The notes beneath the pieces were generated by a model, which saw nothing but the letters and a program-made list of their open reading frames with translations, was not told the origin of the DNA and ran no database searches. Positions 1 to 6,437 of a DNA stretch of 15,626 nucleotides are shown piece by piece. Position numbers and translations under genes: made by a program. Origin of the DNA: CAZUVM01 sp964623885 (lineage in GTDB: Bacteria > Verrucomicrobiota > Verrucomicrobiia > Limisphaerales > UBA8199); NCBI GenBank assembly GCA_964623885.1, contig CAZUVM010000248.1:1-15626 (forward strand), given 5' to 3'. The stretch's first letter is position 1. Each line of letters starts with the position of its first letter.

Positions 1-2
1 CT

Positions 3-1310
3 CAGGCCCGGCAACTTTGCGGTCATGGCATTGACGCAACCCTCAAAGGCGGCGCCCAAATCGTCCCCTCCGAACGTCCTTCGAAACTGGAACCCGCACC
101 CGCCGCCGAGTTGCCCGCCCCGCCGCCTCCGCTTTCATCCGACAAACGCCTGCAGATCCTGGAAGAATTTTGGCAGAAGCTCAGCGCCACTTACCCGGCC
201 CTCGAATACAAAGGAATTTCAGGACGGGAATGCATCGAACCGACCATCGAACGCGTTCGCCAGGTCAAGGACGACCAGGAATTCTACGGCTTAATGCTCG
301 AATTGATCGCCAGCTTAAAGGACACGCACACCCGAATCTTCTCCTATCCCGGCCAGCCGAGCCTCGAATCACCGCCCGTGTACCTGAACCAGGTTGAAGG
401 AAACGTTTCCGTCATCAAGGCGGACGAAAGCACCGGGCTAAAACCCGGAGACGTTCTGGTCTCCATCGACGGCAAGCCCGTGGCGGATTGCCTGGCCACG
501 AAGTTGAAACGGGTCTGTGGTTCCACCGAACGGGCGCGCATTCGCGGGGCTTGCGGCCAACTCCTCTCCGGCCCGCCCGGATCAGCTGTCACGATCAAAG
601 CCCGCGCGGCCGACCAGACCATTCGTCAGATAACGCTCCAACGAAATGGCCGGGGTGGATTCATGAGCGAGCCGGTGATTTCCTCGCGGCGCCTGAGCGA
701 CTCGCTGGGTTACATCCGCATTTCGCAGTGGGGCGGCCCCGATTTGGCCGGACAATTCGACCGCGCGCTCGAGCAATTCAAAGCCAGCCGTGGCCTGGTG
801 ATCGATGTTCGCGGCAATGGCGGCGGCAGCGACGCCCTGGCCGACGAAGTCAACGGACGGCTCATCGACCAGCCCGTGGTCAGCAGCATCGATTTTTGGC
901 GCGAATCAGGCACGGACCAGTTCCATAAAACCATCGGCCGCGTTCAACCGCGCGGCCCCTGGACTTATCGCGGACGGGTCGCGATGCTCATCGATGAAGG
1001 CTGCGCCAGCGCCTGCGAACATTTCGTCTCCGGCATTGAGGCCATGAAGCGCGTGCTGATTGTCGGCACGCCCACGAACGGCGCCGGCGGTGGACCCACA
1101 GTGCTCACGCTCAGTGACGGCACCCGATTCGCAGTCTCCCGCGCGCTCGGGCTCCGCGCCAACGGCATCGTCTTCGAAGGTCACGGCATCCCGCCGCATA
1201 TCTTTTCCACCCCCTCTCTTGCCGATCTTCGCGAGGGACGCGACGCGGCGCTCGACATCGCTAAAAAGTGGATCTTGTCTGGAGACCCTGTACCCGTAAC
1301 GAATGACTAG
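3..1310 (+). CDS. S41-family (C-terminal processing/Tricorn-like) peptidase, 5' end outside the window
   Basis: The frame is open to the left edge, so the true start lies upstream; a TTG at 111 is the only in-frame start-like codon near the edge, and it sits in a Pro/Ala-rich linker, so I treat the gene as 5'-partial. After the linker comes a helical region (from SSDKRLQILEEFW), then a PDZ-like segment (GLKPGDVLVSIDGKPV, about 438-485), then the S41 core: GYIRISQW, the turn VIDVRGNGGGS (about 798-830) and EGCASACEHF, whose Ser (codon 1008-1010) aligns with the family nucleophile. The stretch that carries the general-base Lys in CtpA-type enzymes (FGKG) reads NGAGGG here, with no Lys. It is therefore closer to the Tricorn/IRBP type of S41, or may use another base. 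It ends with TAG at 1308-1310. Members of the family are usually exported and cleave periplasmic or envelope proteins; the substrate is unknown. Family call confident, activity less so. Confidence 0.85.
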   Translation, partial: QARQLCGHGIDATLKGGAQIVPSERPSKLEPAPAAELPAPPPPLSSDKRLQILEEFWQKLSATYPALEYKGISGRECIEPTIERVRQVKDDQEFYGLMLELIASLKDTHTRIFSYPGQPSLESPPVYLNQVEGNVSVIKADESTGLKPGDVLVSIDGKPVADCLATKLKRVCGSTERARIRGACGQLLSGPPGSAVTIKARAADQTIRQITLQRNGRGGFMSEPVISSRRLSDSLGYIRISQWGGPDLAGQFDRALEQFKASRGLVIDVRGNGGGSDALADEVNGRLIDQPVVSSIDFWRESGTDQFHKTIGRVQPRGPWTYRGRVAMLIDEGCASACEHFVSGIEAMKRVLIVGTPTNGAGGGPTVLTLSDGTRFAVSRALGLRANGIVFEGHGIPPHIFSTPSLADLREGRDAALDIAKKWILSGDPVPVTND

Positions 1311-1346
1311 AGCCAGCCCTGCCAACTCAAGAGCGTTTGGAGGATC

Positions 1347-1420
1347 TCATTAACACCGGGCTTCAGCCCGGTGCAGGAACACCTGGCTCACCTGCGCAAC
1401 CATTTCAAGGGTTTCTGTCG
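1347..1420. repeat. Double-hairpin interspersed repeat, copy 1
   Basis: Begins TCATTAACACC. Hairpin 1 has arms CACCGGGCT (1354-1362) and AGCCCGGTG (1365-1373) around TC: nine perfect pairs. Hairpin 2 (AACCATT/AAGGGTT, about 1398-1413) is the same position as in the other copies but has one mispair. It is followed by GTTTCTGTCG. It sits downstream of the peptidase gene, exactly 100 bases before copy 2. Confidence 0.85.
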
Positions 1421-1446
1421 GTAGCCCACTCGCAGTTCTGGCAGTC

Positions 1447-1518
1447 TCATTAACACCGCGCTTCAGCGCGGTGGATGCGAGCCCGTGATGTAGTCAACCG
1501 TTTCAACGGTTTCCGTCG
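1447..1518. repeat. Double-hairpin interspersed repeat, copy 2
   Basis: Begins TCATTAACACC as in copy 1. Hairpin 1 arms are CACCGCGCT (1454-1462) and AGCGCGGTG (1465-1473); the three central bases differ from copy 1 but pairing is kept. Hairpin 2 arms AACCGTT (1496-1502) and AACGGTT (1505-1511) pair perfectly around TC. It ends about 22 bases beyond the stop codon of the zinc-ribbon gene, which lies on the other strand. Confidence 0.85.
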
Positions 1519-1540
1519 TCACCCCCTCCCCATTCGCCGG

Positions 1541-1984
1541 CTACTCCTTAATTTGCTTGCTGGCCTTCTCGAACGCCGCGCGGATCTCCGGAGGCAATTC
1601 TTCCAGGGAATGGTAGACCTGTTCTTTCCCATACGCGTCTTTGACTCTGAAGACGGAAACCTTTTTCTCGATCTTGAACGTCTTTCCAGACAGCGTGCCG
1701 CTTAGTGCCGCTTTCTCGGCGTCCGATTCCAGCTTTTCAATATCGCCGCGCAACTTGGGCGGCACCTGGTCCAACGACTGGTATTCGTGTTGATGACCTT
1801 CCTTATCTGTCGTTTTGATGTTAACGGTGCGCTTGATCGTGATGAACGGCTTGCGCGGCCTGTCTCCGCTTTGAAAAAGTGAACGGAATCTTTGCCATAG
1901 AGTGGGCGGCTCGATACGGGCGTAACATTTCGGACAAAACTGCGCGCCTTTCTCAACCGGGGTCCGGCACTCGGGACAGTTCAT
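1541..1984 (-). CDS. Zinc-ribbon protein with internally duplicated C-terminal domain
   Basis: The 147-residue product opens with a zinc ribbon: Cys3, Cys6, Cys17 and Cys20 in CPEC...FCPKC. A basic linker (about 27-46) follows, then two copies of a ~38-residue unit. Unit A (about 47-84) contains FITIKRTVNIKTTD and HEYQSLDQVPPKLRGDIEK. Unit B (about 103-141) contains FKIEKKVSVFRVKD and VYHSLEELPPEIRAAFEK. Each unit looks like two beta strands, a Y-x-SL-x-x-x-PP turn and a helix. There is no signal peptide or membrane segment, so it is probably cytoplasmic. The ATG at 1984 places Met directly before the ribbon; no clear ribosome binding site is visible. Double-hairpin repeats bracket it on both sides. 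Zinc binding is a safe inference; function (nucleic acid or protein contact) is unknown, and I do not recognise a named family. Confidence 0.8.
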   Translation of the reverse strand: MNCPECRTPVEKGAQFCPKCYARIEPPTLWQRFRSLFQSGDRPRKPFITIKRTVNIKTTDKEGHQHEYQSLDQVPPKLRGDIEKLESDAEKAALSGTLSGKTFKIEKKVSVFRVKDAYGKEQVYHSLEELPPEIRAAFEKASKQIKE

Positions 1985-2057
1985 ATGGTGTCTAAAACCA
2001 TTAAACCATCTGCCCAGGCTTTGAAATCAAAAATGCTCTGCCAACCACGAGGATGTT

Positions 2058-2130
2058 TCATTAACACCCCGCTTCAGCGGGGTGAACTGCACGCCGACGT
2101 ACAAACTGAACCGTTTCAACGGTTTTCCCG
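2058..2130. repeat. Double-hairpin interspersed repeat, copy 3
   Basis: Begins TTTCATTAACACC. Hairpin 1 arms are CACCCCGCT (2065-2073) and AGCGGGGTG (2076-2084), again nine perfect pairs with a third version of the variable core. Hairpin 2 arms AACCGTT (2109-2115) and AACGGTT (2118-2124) are identical to copy 2. It has the same orientation as copies 1 and 2 and lies upstream of the zinc-ribbon gene. Confidence 0.85.
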
Positions 2131-2147
2131 ACCAAATCCGCCGCGGC

Positions 2148-2414
2148 TCACGGTCCAAACGCTCTTCGCCACACTACCACCCCGTCGCTTCGCAACCCGA
2201 TCTGCACCTGCCCTTCACAGTGCGGAGAGGGCCCTGGCGATATGCGATCGTTCGTGTCCTCTTTGCCGATCACCAGATAACCCACCCAGTTCGTGCTGAC
2301 GTGCATCACCCCAGGTTTGGTATTCTGTTGGCCGTTTACTTTGAACAATAACAACACGGCAATCGCCACAACGCCAATTGCCACCCCTATTCGATTCAAG
2401 AATTTTTGATTCAT
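2148..2414 (-). CDS. Possible small single-pass membrane protein with repeat-derived tail
   Basis: An 88-codon frame starting at ATG 2414 encodes a short basic N-terminus (MNQKFLNRIG), a hydrophobic segment (about 10-24, VAIGVVAIAVLLLF) and a polar stretch to about residue 58 (STNWVGYLVIGKEDTNDRI) that reads like real protein. The last ~30 residues come from GC-rich DNA containing a hairpin-like stretch (GCCCT...AGGGC, near 2213-2236) and look unlike protein. The original C-terminus may have been replaced by repeat DNA, or the gene may be short and degraded. No convincing ribosome binding site is seen and no family is recognised. An upstream in-frame extension to 2468 has no membrane-protein character and was not used. 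Confidence 0.4.
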   Translation of the reverse strand: MNQKFLNRIGVAIGVVAIAVLLLFKVNGQQNTKPGVMHVSTNWVGYLVIGKEDTNDRISPGPSPHCEGQVQIGLRSDGVVVWRRAFGP

Positions 2415-2532
2415 AACGCGTTTGCCGGCCCGGCCTTCGCCGCGCCAATCCAAATGTACGACACACAACCTTTAACTTTCTTAGGCGATTTGTAGGCAAA
2501 CTGTCGCCGTTGACAGGATAGACGGATACCTT

Positions 2533-2560
2533 CCTCTCTCCCATCCGATGGGGAGAGGGG
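2533..2560. repeat. Imperfect CTCTCCC/GGGGAGAG hairpin, REP-like
   Basis: CTCTCTCCCAT and ATGGGGAGAGG face each other around CCG, pairing with one bulge. It lies in the gene-free gap between the small membrane ORF and the thioredoxin gene. I see no T-run on either side to make it a standard terminator. Similar G/C-rich fragments occur near 2213-2236 and 12904-12922. Confidence 0.5.
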
Positions 2561-2657
2561 CGCGTTGCCACCACGGTTCATGAAGAGCCCGCCCATCGCG
2601 GGCAAATCCGTCATTTCGTTAGGCGTTGGAAGTTCGACGTTCGTCCCCCTCTCGGAA

Positions 2658-3773
2658 TCACCACGGCTTCTTATCATTCAACGCTTTGACAATCGCCCGC
2701 TTCACCGCCAGCGGATCAATGCGGTCCGTCTCTCGATAAATAACTTCCCCGCCCGGTGCCAGGAGGAGCGTATACGGAACCTCTCCCTGCCAATTCGGAT
2801 CGAACGCATTGATCAGCTTGTCGCGATCGTTCGAGGCAAAGATCAGGTTCTTGAAAGAAGCCTGCTTCTCACGCAAAAACGCCAGCACCTTCTTTTCTTC
2901 ATCCGGCCGGTTCCCCGCCACGCTGACCACTTCAAAATCCCGATGCCGATACATTCGGTTGATCGTTACAAACTCGGAAAACTCGGCCACGCACGGCGCG
3001 CACCAGGTCGCCCAAAATGTCACCAGCCGGAATTTGCCCGAATCATTCTTCCGCAGCGCCTTGAGCGCGTCCTCATCGGCCGGAGCGAGCGACACCGGTT
3101 CCGCCGCCAACTTTTCCATATAGGCTTTGACTCCCTCAGCTTTGCCGGCCCATTTCAGGGAACATCCGATGACTTTGGTCCGCGTCACCGGCGGTTCCTG
3201 GCCGGCCAGCAAGGCGTCGAGCGCATCGCGCAGGTAATGCTTTGTTACCTGCGCGATGCGTTCGGAATCGTCAATCGCCCCGACGTAGCGCAGCTTGCGC
3301 GCGGCGTCGAAGACAAACGCATGCGGCGTAGCTACCGGTCCGTAAGCCCGAGCCACCGTTTCCGTGTCGCCATCATACAGGTACGGGAAATTATACTGCC
3401 GATCGCGCGCGCGGATCTTCATCTCGTCAAAGGAATCGCTGAGATCCGTCCAGCCTAATTCGTCCAGCCGCACCGACTTGGGATCGTTGGGCATAATCGC
3501 CACCACCGCCACGCCTTTGGATTTGTAATCCGTCGTGATCTGCTTAATCCGCTCCTCGTAGTACTGTGCGGTCGGACAATGATTGCACGTGAAGACCACA
3601 ACCAGGATCTTTGCCTCGGAAAAATCCTTCAGCGAATAACTGCGGCCATCCACACCGGTCAAGCTGAACTCGGGCGCCGCACCCCCCAAAGCCAAAGTCG
3701 GATGCTGCTCCTGCGCCCATCCGGAAGCGGCCAGAAGAAAAGAACCCAGACCCAGAACCAGCGGAGTTTTCAT
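2658..3773 (-). CDS. Exported two-domain protein: peroxiredoxin-like domain plus TlpA-like thioredoxin domain
   Basis: The 371-residue product starts at ATG 3773, chosen because it begins a clean signal peptide (MKTPLVLGLGSFLLAASGWA, cleavage near residue 20). The frame continues upstream to 3911, but that stretch is translated from an interspersed repeat. Domain 1 (about 30-190) is an AhpC/TSA-type fold: APEFSLTGVDG, VVVFTCNHCPTAQ with Cys63 and Cys66, and TPHAFVFD with the cis-Pro position. Domain 2 (about 230-365) is TlpA-like: VTFWATWCAPC with Cys258 and Cys261, and VPYTLLLAPGG holding the cis-Pro. Both CxxC pairs are intact, so disulfide reduction or exchange, or peroxide handling, in the periplasm is likely. 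TlpA-like proteins often serve cytochrome maturation, but no such gene is nearby. It appears to be a stand-alone gene. Family call strong; substrate unknown. Confidence 0.85.
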   Translation of the reverse strand: MKTPLVLGLGSFLLAASGWAQEQHPTLALGGAAPEFSLTGVDGRSYSLKDFSEAKILVVVFTCNHCPTAQYYEERIKQITTDYKSKGVAVVAIMPNDPKSVRLDELGWTDLSDSFDEMKIRARDRQYNFPYLYDGDTETVARAYGPVATPHAFVFDAARKLRYVGAIDDSERIAQVTKHYLRDALDALLAGQEPPVTRTKVIGCSLKWAGKAEGVKAYMEKLAAEPVSLAPADEDALKALRKNDSGKFRLVTFWATWCAPCVAEFSEFVTINRMYRHRDFEVVSVAGNRPDEEKKVLAFLREKQASFKNLIFASNDRDKLINAFDPNWQGEVPYTLLLAPGGEVIYRETDRIDPLAVKRAIVKALNDKKPW

Positions 3774-3822
3774 TGGACGCAGTTTAAGTCTGCTCGCCCG
3801 GTCAGAGCAAGTGATCACATCC

Positions 3823-3863
3823 CTCGCGAAGCGTGTGGACTGCGCGGTATACCCGCGCTCTTC
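3823..3863 (-). repeat. 41-bp interspersed repeat with GGTATACC core, left (inverted) copy
   Basis: The reverse complement of this segment matches 6252-6292 at 40 of 41 positions by eye. It contains GCGCGGTATACCCGCGC, a near-palindrome with a one-base bulge. It lies just upstream of the thioredoxin gene and accounts for the spurious N-terminal extension of that frame. Confidence 0.85.
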
Positions 3864-4174
3864 CAGCGCAAGAACTTTGCTATCGCTGAAGGCGCGATTC
3901 ATCGGCGGCATGCGTTAGGCCAATGGCCTGGAATGGTTTTGTAGTAGCTCATTCCCAGACCGTTGGCCTGCAACCGTGGTTCCGCCAAGGAATACCGCAT
4001 CTCAAATCGTGGAAAGAAAAGCATACTCCCCCGCTGTGTGCTGGAAGGTGCTGTTCTTCCATATCGCCGGTGTCAAAACATTAAAATCCTCGATTTTACA
4101 GGCACTTACGGCCTTTGCGAAAAATCATCGTTGACATTCACTCGCATGGGCTCAGGTTAAGGGTTGGAGCTTTT
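3864..4174. other. Divergent intergenic region, no gene seen
   Basis: This is part of the ~400-base gap between the thioredoxin gene (-) and the prepilin-like gene (+). It probably holds both promoters, but I cannot assign -35/-10 boxes with confidence. A short inverted repeat AGGCCA/TGGCCT sits near 3917-3929. No frame has protein-like composition. Confidence 0.5.
4166..4169 (+). promoter_or_regulatory. Ribosome binding site of the prepilin-like gene
   Basis: GGAG lies 5 bases before ATG 4175. It supports that start over the in-frame upstream ATG at 4115, whose extra 20 residues add nothing typical of a prepilin leader. Confidence 0.65.
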
Positions 4175-5077
4175 ATGGAAACTCGGTGGAGCGCAAAGCT
4201 CGCCACCGCTCTCAGCCTCAAGAAGCGGCGAACGGCATTCACTCTGATCGAGCTGCTGGTCGTCATCGCTATCATCGCAATATTGGCTGCGCTGCTGCTG
4301 CCGACCCTGAATCGGGCGAAGCAATCAGCTTACACAACAGTTTGCCGGAGCAACCTGAAGCAGCTGGGAATCGGGCTGGCCAGTTATGTGTCGGATATCC
4401 GGAATTATCCAATCTACGAAGGAAACAATGTTCCGGCACCGGAGATTTGGTGGCACCAACAACTCGAATCCCACGTGGGCGCCAAATGGCCAGCCACTAA
4501 CAGCACCAGTATCACCGAAGCGCCTAAATCACGATTATATCAATGTCCCAGTTACCAGCACGTGGTATACGCTGGCCCCACGACGTTCTCACTCGTCACC
4601 ACGCCAAACCATGGCAGCTACGCCTACAACGCTTTCGGGTCCGCCCTTCTCCATCCTCAATCTGGCCAAGGTCTCGGTGGCGACTTTCTAACCGCCTCTC
4701 CCTTGCACGCGGAGGACTATAAGCCGGTCCGGGACACCGCTGTCCTAATGCCAAGCGAGATGCTGGCCAGTTCGGATGCGCACTTTACATGGATTTCAGG
4801 GCCGACTCAGGGGTGGGTTGTCGTTGGTGACACAGACATGTCAGAAGGACTCCACTGGTACCATGAATACGGAATCCCTCCCACGGCGCAGTCGACAGTT
4901 GGGTCACTCCTTTGGGTGGCAACGAACCAGCGCCATAATGGCCGCTGGAACAGCCTATTCTGTGACGGCCACGTGCAAACAATGAAAACCAAGGCTCTGT
5001 TCGATAGCCAAGATGTGCAGGTCCTGCGCCATTGGAACCGGGACAGCGAACCCCACGCGGACCTATTGCAGCCTTAA
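4175..5077 (+). CDS. Type II secretion/pilin-like prepilin (N-methylation motif, DUF1559-like)
   Basis: The 300-residue product has a 21-residue basic leader (ending KKRRTA), then FTLIELLVVIAIIAILAAL. The predicted prepilin-peptidase cut is between Ala21 and Phe22, with Glu at mature position +5 (Glu26). The next ~20 residues form the transmembrane helix. The body includes CRSNLKQLG, YPIYEGN, WWHQQLESH and, late in the chain, RHNGRWNSLFCDGHVQ, the H...DGH motif typical of these expanded families. Ala rather than Gly at -1 is common in Verrucomicrobia. Such proteins are thought to be displayed at the membrane or assembled into pseudopili; an individual role is rarely known. The gene stands alone upstream of the oxidoreductase gene (99-base gap). 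Family call confident. Confidence 0.9.
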   Translation: METRWSAKLATALSLKKRRTAFTLIELLVVIAIIAILAALLLPTLNRAKQSAYTTVCRSNLKQLGIGLASYVSDIRNYPIYEGNNVPAPEIWWHQQLESHVGAKWPATNSTSITEAPKSRLYQCPSYQHVVYAGPTTFSLVTTPNHGSYAYNAFGSALLHPQSGQGLGGDFLTASPLHAEDYKPVRDTAVLMPSEMLASSDAHFTWISGPTQGWVVVGDTDMSEGLHWYHEYGIPPTAQSTVGSLLWVATNQRHNGRWNSLFCDGHVQTMKTKALFDSQDVQVLRHWNRDSEPHADLLQP

Positions 5078-5176
5078 TTTTAGTGTGCTTCCCTGTCAAA
5101 TGTCACTGCCGGGCGCCAGTGATTGCGAGCGTTGTACCGCATTAGCTGGAACGTTCGGCGAGCGCGAAACAAAATA

Positions 5177-6223
5177 ATGAAGCACGCGCGCGTAATCGTC
5201 ACTCGCTACGGCGGCCCCGATGCCATTCAGTTAATTGAAGAGGAGCGCCCCGAGCCCAAGCATGGCGAACTGAGGGTCAGAGTGCTGACCGCCGGAGTCG
5301 CCTTGCCCGACGTGATGGCACGCGAGGGCATTCATCCGGAAACACCCCCGGTGCCGTTCACTCCGGGGTGGGATCTGGTTGGGGTGGTAGATCAACTGGG
5401 CGACGGTGTCTCCGGCTTTGAACCGGGCCAAATCGTTACCGCAATGCCGATTCACGGCGCTTACGCCGAGTTCGTCTGCCTGCCGCAACAAGAGTTTGTT
5501 CCAGTCCCTGCCGGTTTGGACCCCGCGGAGGTGGTCAGCCTGGTGCTGAACTACATCACCGCGTTCCAGATGATGCATCGGTCGGCGAAAGTCAGCCAGG
5601 GGCAACGCGTGTTGATTCATGGCGCGTCCGGCGGCGTCGGCACGGCCCTATTGCAACTGGGGCGCCTCGCCGGACTGGAGATGTATGGCACCTGTTCTTC
5701 ACGCGGGGCATCTACCGTGACTGAATTGGGTGGCATCCCGATCGATTATCGGCAACAGGACTTTGTTAAAGAGATTCACCGACTCACAAACGAAGGAGTG
5801 GACGCTGTCTTTGACCCCCTCGGCGGCAAGCACCTCTGGCAATCCCGCAAGACTCTCCGTCGCGGCGGGAAGGTGGTGGGCTATGGCCTCATTACTTCGA
5901 TTCGCGGCGAGGGGTTGGCTTCAGGTCGTCCAGGACAACGCCAACGGTTTCGCGGCACCGCCATTTTTGCGTTGTATATCGCCGGGGGCTGGTTGCTGCC
6001 GGGCCGGAAACGAGTGGTTCCCTACAGCATTCAAACACTGAAGCGTCTGAAGCCGGAACAGTTTCGACAGGATTTAATCGCTTTGCTCGACCTCCTTCAG
6101 CAAAAGAAGATCAAGCCGCTGATCGCGCAGCGACTGCCTCTGGCCCAGGCCAGGCAAGCGCACGAGCTGCTTGAGAAAGGAGGGGTAGCGGGGAAAATTG
6201 TGCTCGTGTGTAATAGGTCATAG
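5177..6223 (+). CDS. Zinc-free medium-chain dehydrogenase/reductase, NADPH:quinone oxidoreductase type
   Basis: The 348-residue product starts at ATG 5177 (MKHARVIVTRYGGPDAIQL). An in-frame start at 5123 would add 18 arginine-rich residues with no homology-like features. The N-terminal GroES-like domain (1-~125) has RVLTAGVALPDVMAREG and PGWDLVGVVDQLGDGV. The usual catalytic Cys/His zinc ligands are absent, as in quinone reductase and enoyl-reductase branches. The Rossmann domain begins with VLIHGASGGVGTALLQLGRL (about 145-164), whose GASGGVG is the dinucleotide-binding turn, followed by DAVFDPLGG and GKVVGYG. The end (RLPLAQARQAHELLEKGGVAGKIVL) is characteristic of the family. Predicted reaction: NAD(P)H-dependent reduction of a quinone or enone in the cytoplasm. 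The substrate cannot be read from sequence. Confidence 0.9.
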   Translation: MKHARVIVTRYGGPDAIQLIEEERPEPKHGELRVRVLTAGVALPDVMAREGIHPETPPVPFTPGWDLVGVVDQLGDGVSGFEPGQIVTAMPIHGAYAEFVCLPQQEFVPVPAGLDPAEVVSLVLNYITAFQMMHRSAKVSQGQRVLIHGASGGVGTALLQLGRLAGLEMYGTCSSRGASTVTELGGIPIDYRQQDFVKEIHRLTNEGVDAVFDPLGGKHLWQSRKTLRRGGKVVGYGLITSIRGEGLASGRPGQRQRFRGTAIFALYIAGGWLLPGRKRVVPYSIQTLKRLKPEQFRQDLIALLDLLQQKKIKPLIAQRLPLAQARQAHELLEKGGVAGKIVLVCNRS

Positions 6224-6251
6224 GTTGATTCGGGTGCGACTCGATAAGGAA

Positions 6252-6292
6252 GAAGAGCGCGGGTATACCGCGCAGTCCACACGCCTCGCGAG
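6252..6292 (+). repeat. 41-bp interspersed repeat with GGTATACC core, right copy
   Basis: It is the inverted partner of 3823-3863, 40 of 41 bases identical after reverse complementing. It contains GCGCGGGTATACCGCGC. It begins 28 bases after the oxidoreductase stop codon. The two copies face each other across the prepilin and oxidoreductase genes. Confidence 0.85.
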
Positions 6293-6358
6293 TTCAGGGT
6301 CAGCGGGTGCGGTGAGGCGTGGCAAGGTCACCAGGAGTTGGTAAGCAAAAGGAAGTGA

Positions 6359-6437
6359 GACTCGTCACCTCGTTTCCTACACTGAAAAAAGACTCGTCTT
6401 CCACATTGCAAAAAAGCCTCGTTACCTCGTCTCCTCC
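6359..6437. repeat. Three degenerate direct repeat units (GACTCGT...CCTCGT...AAAAAA)
   Basis: Units start at 6359, 6391 and 6416. Units 1 and 2 begin GACTCGTC and end in A6; unit 3 begins GCCTCGTTACCTCGT, matching GACTCGTCACCTCGT of unit 1 with two changes. Unit 2 lacks the CACCTCGT section. On the minus strand the A-runs are T6 runs just past the lipoprotein stop codon, but no stable hairpin precedes them. Unit 3 overlaps the last codons of the lipoprotein gene. Confidence 0.6.

Noticed and set aside
1347..1518. CRISPR array
   Set aside because: Two copies only at this spot, each palindromic and long, with no unique spacers of regular size and no cas genes.
2565..3458. 297-codon plus-strand frame
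   Set aside because: It is antisense to the thioredoxin gene and rich in Arg/His/Pro without any recognisable motif.
3774..3911. N-terminal extension of the thioredoxin protein
   Set aside because: It is translated from the 41-bp interspersed repeat and precedes a perfect signal peptide start.
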